The notes beneath the pieces were generated by a model that was not told the DNA's origin, ran no database searches, and saw only the letters and a list, made by a program, of their open reading frames with translations. Position numbers and translations under genes: made by a program. 64,000 nt of DNA from Nageia nagi. Taxonomy: Eukaryota > Pinophyta. The stretch is taken from contig JBITNC010000001.1 of NCBI GenBank assembly GCA_050084985.1, forward strand, positions 25,668,001-25,732,000, read 5' to 3'. Positions within the stretch are counted from its first letter, which is position 1. Each line of letters begins with the position of its first letter. Shown here one piece after another: positions 11,891 through 22,982 of the stretch.

Positions 11891-13177
11891 AGAGTACTAT
11901 CATAATGTTAACAAGAGTTATCATTTAATCAATAATACAAGATTCATAATTGCATAGATTAATGTGCACATTCTCATCATAATCCATAAAAATGATTATT
12001 TGCATACAACATTTGCATCATTATACATGAGCAAGAATAGTCAACATGTACATAATCAATTATCCATATATCCAACATTTTATCATCACCATATAATTGA
12101 TGAAGGGAGTAATGTTGAGGTTATTTTCTCATAAATTAGGCCTTCACTTGGATTCCATAAAGTAGAGCCTAGGTCCTACCAATCCTTAACCATTGCCCTT
12201 GGGCAGCAATATACTTTCATAAGGATAAGTACAAGCTATTTTTCAAGGTTCTAAAGTTTATTGGATTAGCCAAATTAATTATCTTATTTAAGTTTTCATT
12301 TTTTCTCTTAGGTTATCAAGATAATCCTTAAATGGATGTGCGGACATGTGGTATCACTACACACATGTCTATCCACCTACTGGAGTTAAATCCATACCAA
12401 CAAAAGACTTAGAGGTAATTGAGAAGTATAGACTTTTCACCACTTCGATCGATGGACTAAAAGGCTCTAGTCTACATTATCCTTACCTCATGGTTCCCCA
12501 AATAAGTCATGTTGTGGAATAAAAAATGTTGGATGCATTCATTTTAGGGGTTGCACTTTCATTATTTGTGTGATTTGCAAAACATATAAAGTAAATGTGC
12601 ATAAATGAAACATCATCCAAGCATCATCCATAAGAATGAAATTAAGATTCCAATGGGTTTTGTCACAACCCCTAGTAAAACTCTTTACATAGGTTCATAA
12701 TTTTTAAGTAACAAAACAATGAGTAATACTCCCCCTTTTTACTTAAAAATGTATATATTTAGCAAGATTAATTCCATATTTAAATGCATCATTTAGCAAG
12801 AGTTGATAAAAAAAATAAATTGCTAAGAATTTGACCCCTTTTTAAAATTTAACTTAGCAAAACAAATCCCTAATTCTTGCTAAAAAATTCACCATAATAT
12901 TTAAGTGCAAGGAATTAAATTATTCTCCTTTAAGAGTTAAAAATACTCCACTCAATATAAAAAAATTCTAATTAATAAGACATTGGAGTAATTTAAATTT
13001 ACTTAAAAAATTATTCTCCCTTAAAGAGTTAAAAAAACACTTAATAAAATATGTCTAATAAGACATAGGAGTCTTCTTAGGATGCTCACTTAAGATGCCC
13101 CTTAATAATTCCCTTTAAAAAAAAAAGGTAGGCTCCCCTTTTTGAAAAATACACCCAATTAAAAAAAGCTCACTTAA

Positions 13178-13429
13178 CATAGGATTCTTCAATCCAATAA
13201 TATTAAAATATGGAGTCCATACTTTTTGTTTTAAAAAATGCATAGGATTCTTCAATCCAATAATATTAAAATTTGGAGTCCATACTTTTTGTTTTAAAAA
13301 ATGCATAGGATTCTTCAATCCAATAATATTAAAATTTGGAGTCCATACTTTTTGTTTTAAAAAATGCATAGGATTCTTCAACCCAATAATATTAAAATTT
13401 GGATTCCATACTTTTTATTTAAAAAATAC
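13178..13429. repeat. 63-bp minisatellite, four copies
   Basis: Units begin at 13178, 13241, 13304 and 13367, each starting CATAGGATTCTTCAA. The first three are almost identical; the fourth is more diverged. Because 63 is a multiple of three, the minus strand stays open through the array as a repeating 21-residue unit, but this is in a retrotransposon leader and I do not regard it as a gene. Confidence 0.95.
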
Positions 13430-13675
13430 ATAGGATTCCTTTTTGGTTGAAAAAAAATACCTCTTTGAATAAATAAGTTAGGATTCTCTAATGATTTTCT
13501 TAAGATGCCTCCATAATAAATGCACTTTTCTTTTTTTATTTATAGCCTTCATACACAGCCCTCAGACTATTAAATATTTACAACCCTCATTCACTAAACT
13601 TGCTGTGAGTGCAAAAATAGAACACATACAAGGGTTATGCTGATAGGGTTGGTTCATGGAAGGAATAGGGTGTAG

Positions 13676-13912
13676 GCACCCCATAGGAGGGGGGTGATGC
13701 CTAGCACCACATGTGGACATCCCATAAGGGGTGATGGCCGTGCACTAGGTGCATGCACCCCACATAGGGAAGGGACCTATGCAGGTGTGACACACCCCAT
13801 AGAGGGCTGTGGCTTGCACCAAGCACTCACCCCACATGGGTAGCAGCTACCTTTCATGCACTCCCCATAATGGGGGTAGCAACTAGGCTAAGCACACCCC
13901 CACAGGGGGCCA
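13676..13912. repeat. GC-rich degenerate minisatellite with short hairpins
   Basis: About seven degenerate units of roughly 32-40 bp. Most contain CACCCCATA or CACCCCACA followed within a few bases by GGGG, so each can fold as a small hairpin. It stands out sharply from the AT-rich leader of element C around it. Confidence 0.7.
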
Positions 13913-13981
13913 CATCAACCAGGCTATGGCTTTTTTTCAATAAAAGAAAAATAATAATTAAAAAAAAAACTTTTTTTAATA

Positions 13982-14031
13982 ATATATATATATATATATA
14001 TATTTAAACAAATATATATATATATATATAA
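13982..14031. repeat. TA microsatellites
   Basis: Two blocks of about 20 bp of alternating TA separated by TTTAAACAAA, adjacent to the GC-rich minisatellite in element C. Confidence 0.9.
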
Positions 14032-14740
14032 TTCTATTTATGATAATAAAAAAATATTTTGTAAAAAAAATGTGATTATAATAAACGTTTTTGTATAAAA
14101 ATAAAATACAAATATTATTTTTGTGGGCGATAATATTGAATAATTATCTTTGTACCATAAAGACAAATATTTAACAATATTTGCATTATTTATAAATAAA
14201 GTGCAAAATCGGTAAAATATTCGATTAACAATATATTGTTATTACTTTTAAGGTAAACTAAATTTTGCCATTAAAAAAGTAATAACAATTTGTAAAATAA
14301 ATTGGCACAAAACAATACATACATATTATTATATTCTAAGAAAATTTACTTAGAAAATTTGAATCCAATAATGTTAGCTTTAAAATATTAACACATATTG
14401 CTACATTTAAGCAAATTTACTCAAAATTTGCAACTAACATAGAAATAATTTTAGAAAAAAAAAGTAATATCAATAATATGTAAGCTAACATTTATATTTG
14501 CTAACATAAATTGTTAGTATAGCCAAAAAAATATTTCAATAATATCAATATTAGTCATATTAAGCAAATTTTCAAGATCACAAAACATGTTAGTATCATG
14601 ATAAAATGATCCAAAAATTTGCAAAAGAGAAGGATGTTATACCTTCATAAATGTTTACCTCAACAAGGATGTAGATGAAGGAAGGAGATGGAACTTCAAT
14701 GATGTTGAAGAGTAGCTTCCAAGGAGGATTTGATACCACT

Positions 14741-15188
14741 TGAAGGAATCAAACATTTCCTAATTAATTCCTAATAACCAAGATCACTTGGAATACACTC
14801 AACTCCAACTAAACATAAGCATAACAACAATTTCCAATCTCAAATAAGATACCTAAGAGAAAAATGTCAAGTGGTTCCTCCCTCCTTGGAGTACATCCAC
14901 TAACTAAGATCACATTACTCTTAGATGCACTCTCTTACAATCTACATTCCTACAACCATACTATGAGCATAACGTTTCTCCTAAAACTTGAGTGATTTTA
15001 TAAGAGGAGAGGCCCTCTATTTATAGGATAAAATTCCCACCTTAACCTCCCTTTTACCCAAGGGTAAGGTTAAGGTTCCACAATATTATATTCATTAAAC
15101 ACTTAAAGGTATCTAGTGATACTTTAAGTGTTTAATTGGTTATATAGAGGTAAATATTAATTCTCCAAATTACATTACAAATTTAACA
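14741..15188 (-). repeat. Element C 5' LTR
   Basis: 448 bp, TG...CA ends (plus strand TGAAGGAATC to TTTAACA). Blocks shared with the element E LTR include GTGGTTCCTCC, GGAGTACATCCAC and the TATAAATA box (complement of about 15020-15027, plus-strand CTATTTATAGG). It is shorter than the LTRs of A, E and G, probably through small deletions. Confidence 0.85.
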
Positions 15189-15199
15189 AGAATTTGCAG

Positions 15200-18100
15200 C
15201 CTATCCTTACACTCCTCACATAACTCAAGCCCTATAATGGTGTAAAGATGTTGTGCCATCATGTCTCTCTCCATATCAAAAAGTTAAGTGTGATAAACTC
15301 CTCTCTCTTGAAGATTTGGAGGATGATATCTTCAAATGTCATATGGTAAGGCACCTGATTTGGATGACTTTCCTTGTGAGTTTTATAAATCATGTTGAGA
15401 ATTTATCAACCCTGATCTATACAAATTTTATATTGAAGCACTAGAGTTAGGTTCCCTTGGTTTTCTCATTAATAAGGCAACATCAAATTTATTCTAAAAT
15501 AAGGGGATCCATAACTAATCACCAATTGATGACCTATTACATTGTTGAATGTAAGCTATAAAACTATTGCTAAGGCCCTTACCCTTCGACTTCGACCTCT
15601 ACTTCCTATGATTATTCATCCAAAATAGATTAGCTTCATTCAGAATAGGTTTATATTAGATATATTTTCATTGTAATTTGAAAAGACATGGAGTGGGCTC
15701 ACTTGTCAAATCAACATGCCCTCTTCATCAAACTTGATTTTGAAAAGTCTTATGATCCTATAGAGTAGTCTTTCATCCTCTCCATATTGGAGGCTCTGAG
15801 ATTTGGCACTCTGTTCATCAACACAATGTAAATGTTATTTCTTGATACCTTTGTAGTGCTTCCTTTGAATAATTTTTAGATAAAAGTAATTAAGAAAGCA
15901 ATTGGGCTTCATGGTTTATGAGAATGGTTCCCTCTTGCACCTTCTCTCTATGTCTTATTAATAGAAGCCTTTGGCTACCTCATTGCTTGACATGCTTCTA
16001 AAGGAAGGATTTGAGGCATCCTTTTGCTAGGAAATTATGGACAACTTATTAATGGTCACTTTACATACAACTCTCTTCTCACTTTATAGGAGGATGAGTA
16101 ATCTATCTTTGAGGATCTTAATTGTTTAAATATTTTTTACAAAGATTTAGGCTCTAATATTCAATGGAAGAAAATATTTTTTTTCAAGCAATCTCCATTA
16201 CCCAACCCCTTGGCTCACACAACTCCCGTGGAATTGGATACTTCGATACTTCTAGGAGAGATATTTAAATTCATGGGAATCCCATTTACATTTCAAGGTT
16301 CTCCTTCCCAACATTGATGTTATGTGATTAATAAGGTTGAGAAGAAATTAGACTATTAGAATTCCAAAACACTATCCTTGGTTGGTAAATTTTAAATATG
16401 TTCTAAAGTCCTTGCTTCAAACCATGTTTATTACTCTTCATATTGGGTTCCTTCCCAAGCATGATACTCAAAGCTGGAAAAGCTCTTATGGGATTTCCTA
16501 TGGATAAATAATGTAGAGAGAAAATGGTTTCATAAAGTAGTATGGAGTACTTGTTGCTTTCCTAGAGAGTCAGACGACATGAGGCTCTTGGATTATAAAT
16601 GATAAGGTATTGCTCTTTGTACCAAATGGATTATATGAGCCCTAAAAGGTTCATAGTCATAGAATATTCTTATCTACCACTTCAACTCTTTCGACTTCAT
16701 CTCAATCGAAAGGCATGGAAGGGTATGGATCTTCCTTCGTCGATTCTTTGACTATTTTTTATCAAAAATTAAGGCTCTTTTGTGATAAAGAGTATTTGAA
16801 AAGCATGGCAACAACTTGTTACTATGATTAAATAGAAATGTGAAAGTTTTCACAAGGGATTATTTGTTAACAAGCTTAATATTTGATGGTCCTCTCTCTT
16901 TTAGCTACAAGGCTTGCCACTAGTGCAAATTCAATGGATACACATTAGATTTTTTTTAAGAGAGGTATTGCATCCATTGCAATGTTTTTATCTTGACACA
17001 CTAGAGATTGAATTCCTTGAGAGAATTTCAAATGCACTTTTTTATGGATATTGCAAATAAGGCTACATACGACACCATTATTGAGCTCACACCTTTCTCC
17101 ATCCTACATAAGATAGATGTGTATTCTCAGAAACCATGATGGAAAGATTGGGGTTGGTATGTGAATACCCCTTTCCTCAATTACAAAGCTTATCTTAGAT
17201 ATGTTTGGATTTTGCCAATGTTACCCATAGTCCCTCAGTTAAACAAAAAATGGGATCTTGACATTCACGATGGAAATTTTATTTCTTGTCAACCTAGGCT
17301 TTATACCTTGAGCCCAAAATGTCCTTTTTTATTTAGAGCTTACTATATCATGGCCTCCCATTGGGCTCTTGTCTACACCATGTAGGTGTCCATGACCTTA
17401 AATGTCCTTTCTGCAATAACCTAGAGTCAAGTATGCATATTTTTTGATCATGTAAATTATCCAAAATTTCTTTGTGAATGGAGCCTCATTTTTTACTCCT
17501 TACATGCCCATTCCCTTTTCTTGGTAACATGCTTATGGGAAGTTTGAAAAATCTTTCTATTTAGCTTGTTATTTCATATATGGAAGTCCAAGAACTAGAT
17601 CATATTTAAAAATGTTGAACCATTCATGGAATTTTCTCTCTCTGACAAATTAGTAATTTTATTTGATGTTCGATTACAAATTATTAACCAAGCTCATAAA
17701 GTTGAGATTGAGCTAGCTCATCTTCTCACCCTTCTAAAATATTGGGTAATGCTCCATGTGTTGTTAGTTGGTTACCTCCTAGCAATTTATCATAGGATCA
17801 CTCACAACCCAACTCACCTTGGCATCCTCTATTGTGTGTACGATCATATAATGTAGACCTCCATTGGTCTATCATCCTTGATGTGTAAGTAATTCGATGA
17901 TGCAGGGGAAAGCTCCTATCGCCAACATGATGGATGGAACTTATTGATGCCAAATGCTCAAATGGTAGGTTGGAGTGTTATGATCATTAATGCCACTCCT
18001 ATGCAGCATGGTTGGTCTTATCCACCCTCTCTTATCCAACTTATTTCTAGGTAGGGTGATGATATGGACAAAGACAACAACCCCTTCGTGCTAATGATGG

Positions 18101-18230
18101 ATGGGATTTTCAACCCATTCTCTCAATCAATGGCAACACATGGTAGATTTTGATGTACCCGCCAAGGGTTCATCCCACAAGGCTACTTGATTTCTATCGT
18201 ATGCTTGTTTAGCCATTATGTTGTAATGGT
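15200..18230 (+). pseudogene. L1-type LINE ORF2 relic (reverse transcriptase and C-terminal tail)
   Basis: No long frame survives, but pieces in shifting frames follow the order of a plant L1 ORF2. There is a degenerate KAPGPDGF-like block (about 15330-15390, now KAPDLDDFPCEFYK). The RT core follows: ALTLRLRPLLP region about 15570-15605, IQNRFI about 15635, and ALFIKLDFEKSYDPIEW about 15715-15770. Further on come YGIALCTKWII (about 16605-16640) and the W-K-DWGW / NTP block near the tail (about 17140-17170). Many stops and indels make it inactive. The limits are approximate; I saw no poly(A) tail or target duplication. It is the same family as the minus-strand relic at about 20900-22900. Confidence 0.7.
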
Positions 18231-18735
18231 TTATGATTATTTATTTTATCATAATTATGGACTTTTAAACCCAAAGTTAAGGTTAATGTGGAGTTTTTGT
18301 ATAACAATTTCCTAAGCCATATTAAGGTTAGTGTGAAAACATGTTAATGTATCATATACTATCCACCACTATCTTTTTTATTGTAATTTTTTTTAAATTA
18401 TTTGACATATATTTTCATAATTAAAAAAAATATAAATAATTCATTAAAGGTTATACTCATAAGTTAAATCCTTCAAAGCACATTCTAACTCATATAAATA
18501 TAATATTTGAATTTTTTGTTTGAAATTATTAAATTAATTTAATATTTTATAAAAAAATACTAAATCAATTTTAATCATTGTAATATATATCTTAATCATT
18601 TGTATATAAATGTCAAATCTTTATTAATATGATTATAAAAGAATGAAAGACTAAGACTTCAACCTCATTTGTCTTAGAGAAAATCGAGACTTCGATTCTT
18701 AAAGGCATAAATAATTATGAAATAAAATATCATCA
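18231..18735. other. AT-rich spacer
   Basis: Very AT-rich with homopolymer A and T runs. No coding frame, repeat family or structured element seen. Confidence 0.6.
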
Positions 18736-18744
18736 TATTATATA
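18736..18744. repeat. 9-bp target-site duplication, left copy
   Basis: TATTATATA, repeated exactly at 19574-19582. The motif is low-complexity, so the match is weaker evidence than its length implies, but it abuts both termini precisely. Confidence 0.8.
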
Positions 18745-19573
18745 GGGAAATTTACCAAAATACCCTAAGTTCATGAAATTGCCAAAATACCCCTTAATCT
18801 TTAAAAATTACCAAAATATCCCTATAAGTTAAAGAAATTACCAAAATACGTTCAATCTTTAAAAATTACCAAAATACCCATATAAGTTCATGAAAATTAC
18901 CAAAATACCCCTATATTTTAATACTCTTATGAAAAATAAATTAATGGTTGCAATATTTCATTCTATTTATTTATTATTTAGAAAACTAGATACTTCTAAT
19001 TTATTGTAATAAAAATTCATTGCAAAATTCACATCTTACATACCAATTGAATCTAGAAGACATTATATCATATTAACATACATTTCTTTAAAGAATTATA
19101 ATTTAAAAAAGTAATTTATTTAGTTATTATTTAAACAATAACATAACTCTTCAATTTTTTCAATTCATGTAAGAATTATATTTATTTCAATTTAAATAAG
19201 AATATTTATTTATTTCATTTAAGAAATATTTTATAAATTTATTGGATCATTTTAATAATAATATTATTATTATTTTATGTTTTATCCACTATGATTTCGT
19301 GTAGTTAAAAAATTACAATAAAAAAATTTAAACGAAGTTATAAAGATTTAAATAATTTGTTTTCATTATTTTATTTTTTATAAAAGTATTAAAATATTTT
19401 TTATTTTTTAATTCATTAATTTTAAAAGTTTATAGAAGTATTTTGATAATTTTAAACAATTGAAAGTATTTTAGTAATTTAATAAACTTATAAAAGTATT
19501 TTATTAATTTTTAAAAATTAAAGGGTATTTTGGTAATTTCATGAACTTGCAGGGGTATTTTGGTAAGTTTCCC
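18745..19573. mobile_element. Mutator-like non-autonomous DNA element
   Basis: 829 bp bounded by inverted termini: the left end starts GGGAAATTTACCAAAATACC and the right end is its near-perfect complement ending TTTCCC. It is flanked by a perfect 9-bp direct duplication TATTATATA (18736-18744 and 19574-19582), the length typical of Mutator-like elements. The terminal regions are built from short repeats of ACCAAAATACCC alternating with AAGTTCATGAAA-type spacers, about five on the left (18755-18905), with the complementary motif on the right (19440-19565). The interior is AT-rich with no transposase frame, so it would depend on a partner in trans. Confidence 0.85.
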
Positions 19574-19582
19574 TATTATATA

Positions 19583-20170
19583 ATATGTCTTATTTGGTTC
19601 AATGCGCTTTGAAAAGAGTTTTGTCCAATAATTGTTTCTTTCGTGAGTTGCAGCAACGAAATGTACATTATTGCCATTGGCATAATGTATTATGTAGCAC
19701 ATCAAATCAACGGCAAGAAGGACTACTCCATCACTATCTTAATAATTCAATTCCTTGGTGTTCACATGGTTGACCTCTTTGGACTCGCACTATTTATATG
19801 AATTCTTGAAAAGTAATAAACGTTATCTTGCCTTTTTCAAGTGCAATGATTTTTTTAATGTAAATTTTTTGTTATTGATCATTTTTTGAAGTATTATTTT
19901 CGGTCATGTTTTAGTTCATATTATATTGTGTATTATAGTGTTTTTGAGCTTAAATCGTGGTAAGAGTATTATACAGAGGAAGATGAAGGTTTTATTGAAT
20001 TCACATTTTCAAAGTTTTTATATTTGTGGAAATTTAAATTTTGATTAATTTTTTACGATAAAAAGGTATGGATGGATACATCACATTTTATTATGAATTC
20101 TTCAAATTAATTTATATGAATAAATTAAGAATTTAAAAAAATATATATTTATCAAAAGTTTAATTATATA
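19583..20170. other. Intergenic stretch without a recognised feature
   Basis: The first 200 bp are of mixed composition with short open frames on both strands that match nothing I know. The rest is AT-rich. Confidence 0.5.
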
Positions 20171-21560
20171 GTAAAATTTTAAAAAATAATATATAGATTA
20201 TGTTGGGAGGTGTGAAAGGAGGAGGATTTTTGTCATCTTCATTTGGTTCCTATAGTTGAAGATCACTTTCATTATGATAAGGAAGCATCCACCTAATTTC
20301 ATCCATTATTAGCACTTGAAATTTGCCCCATTCGATAATTAGATTACTCCTTTGAGGATGTATTCCATTCGTTGGTATGATGAACCACACCAAAGTGAGG
20401 AGAAACCTATAATAAAGCAAGTAATGTCCATCAAGAACATGGATGTATTGGTGATCTAAAGAGACCAATTTGAGCTAGGTGGCAATGTTAGTAGGAGTAA
20501 GATCTATCCTTATAAGATTGATCTAATAAGACTCTGCTCATTATGCAAATAGTTATTAATAAGCACGTACAAATGCTTGAGCTTCATAACCATTTTATTT
20601 GCCTGTATTGATATAAAAAGAAGAACACCAAATATAATAAAAAGGTTGTTAGATTTACAAAAGGAAATAGAAGAAGCACATTTAGAAAAATTATTTCATT
20701 CCCTACTTTTTAAATAAGAAAAATTATATTTTTTTTATAATAAGGGTAAATTATATTATAGAAAAGTATGGATTTTAACAAGATCCCAAAACTTAGTACA
20801 AAAATATGTCATTATGTATCCATTGGATCAAGTATTTCACTATTGTTACCTAGCCATAATCTCATGGTAGCCAAAAACTAGCCTAAACCTCCAATTTATA
20901 GTATCTCAATTGTAGCTTTATTGTAGCTCAAATACAACCCTACATAAGTTTCATTAGATCCTTAAGACCTATTATTGTTAAGGATCAAAGGGTGCCCATG
21001 CACATTTATCATATTGTGCAAACCATTTGCAATTTCTTATGTTGTCCTTTTATCCCTTAGGTCTTGATGGGATGGTCTCTGCACATGATTTTGACCCACA
21101 TTTGTTATCTTCTTAAATTGGTATTGTTGTCTTAATGGAATATCTTCTTTCTCCTATTGTGTTCCTTGTAGAGTTCCTTCTCCCTATCTTACTTCATTCA
21201 TTTTTCTTTTTCTTTTAGGGACCATATTTCTTGAGTTTTCATCTATTTCCATTTATGTTGGTTCATTTTCATTTGACTCTTTTTTAGCTTCATCATTTCT
21301 ATTATCAAGTTGCGCTTCTTTTGTGTCATTATCTTCAAAAATACTTAATGCATTATAAGGGTTTCTACTTTTGAATTTTTTCCCTTTTGTAATTTGAGTT
21401 TGCTCCTATGATTATTTTTGCACCTAACATTGATCATATCTTTATTATTATGTCCTTGAACAAGCCTCCATGCCTTCTAATCTTTTTAGTTTCTTTCTCC
21501 TTTTCAAGCCAATCCTTAGCAAAATGATCAAATTGCCTACACATATTATAATGAATGGAG
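20170..21560 (-). pseudogene. Possible LINE ORF1 tail relic
   Basis: On the minus strand about 21480-21545 reads a zinc-knuckle-like block (MCRQFDHFAKDW, where the last ligand cysteine would be tryptophan) followed by a basic, acidic, low-complexity stretch, with stops throughout. This fits the zinc-knuckle end of a plant L1 ORF1. It lies downstream of an ORF2 tail on the same strand, so it would belong to a second copy or to a rearranged one. Evidence is weak and the limits are rough; 20250-20468 is open but unrecognised. Confidence 0.35.
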
Positions 21561-21569
21561 AAAAATAAT

Positions 21570-22900
21570 ATTAATTGAGAATAAATGCTAGAGTTCCAAA
21601 AAAGAATGGGAAATTTGAAGGATCTTTAAGGAAGATTTGTTGTTATGAGAACTAATTAGGTAAAAAATGTTGAAATAAGAAAAATAAATTCATTCTTAAG
21701 GATATTGAGTTTTATCAGAGTTCCATAAGATATGATTGACATCTTTAGGAACATGAAAAAAATGATGCAAAGGTTTAAAAATGTCCTTGTATTTGAGGTG
21801 GTTACCTAATAGTAACCCTTGAGAGAGGAGGCTCCATGCAAAATAGGATTGTTTAGGTTTTAAGTAAGTAGCCCAAATTATTTGAAATCCATGAGCCCAA
21901 AGAGACTTGAAGAAGTGGATATCTCATTTTTTATTTAGTTTTCCAACCGTTGAAAATTATGAATATAGAAAAGAATAGCCCATTATAGTTTTGTAATTAT
22001 ATACAGGTGTGTTAGCATTCCATCTCTAGTCCTTTCACCATGCTCTTTGAGAAAAGATTCCAACTTTATGTAATATGTGATCAAGTACATTATCTTTAAT
22101 GACTTTAAAGGTTTCCTTATCTAATTATTCAAATTAAAAATGATCTTGAATATATCTTAAGGAAGTTAATCCTGGGACTAACAAAAGAAAAAGTTAGCAA
22201 TTGTTTAATAACATGCTTGAATAATTTTTAAACATGGATATAGGGGACCTAGGAAAATATGGTTCATCGATATTTAGAATAGGGGATAACCAAAGATTGA
22301 GCATATTAATAAATAAACCATTTTTGAATCAATCTTCTTTCCAATTAAGTCAATGTTTGATGGCTTCCCAAGCCTACCAAATGCTTTTGATGATAAAAGA
22401 GCTTGAAATCTAGATACGAATAAGGGATACAAGTAAGGAAAGAAAATATATATCCTTACAAGCTTTACAATCAAAATGGAAGCCAATAAAGATAAAATAT
22501 TTAATAAGAATTTTACATGTTTTTTCCAACTTTAGAGTTCTAATAATCCATTTGGCATAGAGTGCAATACCATGATATCTACAATCAACAAATTTAATCT
22601 CTTTTGAGAGTTTAGGAAGACAACAAATATCATAAGCTACTCGATTAAGGCCTTTACCTTAATATGAATTATTATATAAAAAGTTATCTAGAATCTTTTT
22701 TAGTTTTTGGTAATTAGGTTTTGAAGGTACCTAACATGAGGAATAGTAGATATAAGTGGCATTAAGTATCCCATAATATATTTAAAATTTTCTTACAAGA
22801 GAATGCTTCTTTATAATCTAATAAGAAAGTTTGATTTCCAATCTTTGAAGGATAAATTTCTAGAGTTTGGTTTCATATCTTCATAATCTAAAAAGTAAAG
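21570..22900 (-). pseudogene. L1-type LINE ORF2 C-terminal relic
   Basis: Minus-strand reading with stops and frame changes gives the tail of a plant LINE ORF2: an HGIALYAKWIIR block (about 22530-22590), a PLFVSRFQALLSS stretch within the open segment 22274-22486, a W-KD-RWNANTP block (about 22000-22040), then a block near 21840-21915 with HGFQIIWATYL. The YGIAL-KWII and W-KDW-W-NTP blocks are shared with the plus-strand relic at 15200-18230, so the two are copies of one family in opposite orientation. Confidence 0.62.
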
Positions 22901-22913
22901 AATATTAATATTA

Positions 22914-22914
<1 letters not shown>

Positions 22915-22979
<65 letters not shown>
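22915..22979. repeat. TA microsatellite
   Basis: About 65 bp of alternating TA with one interruption. Confidence 0.95.

Positions 22980-22982
<3 letters not shown>

Larger units (their letters stand above)
11890..15188 (-). mobile_element. Copia element C, truncated to leader and 5' LTR
   Basis: Same family as A and E on the minus strand: LTR at 14741-15188, a TGGTATCAAATCC-like primer-binding site just inside it, and a leader whose gag-proximal end (about 12120-12540) matches A and E. No gag, pol or second LTR follows. Homology fades close to where gag would start, so the copy lost everything downstream of the leader. The left limit is approximate. The leader contains a 63-bp tandem repeat and a GC-rich minisatellite not present in A or E. 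Confidence 0.78.

Noticed and set aside
13115-13381. Minus-strand repeated-peptide frame as a small repeat protein
   Set aside because: It is explained by a 63-bp minisatellite in a retrotransposon leader, with no sign of a start context or conservation.
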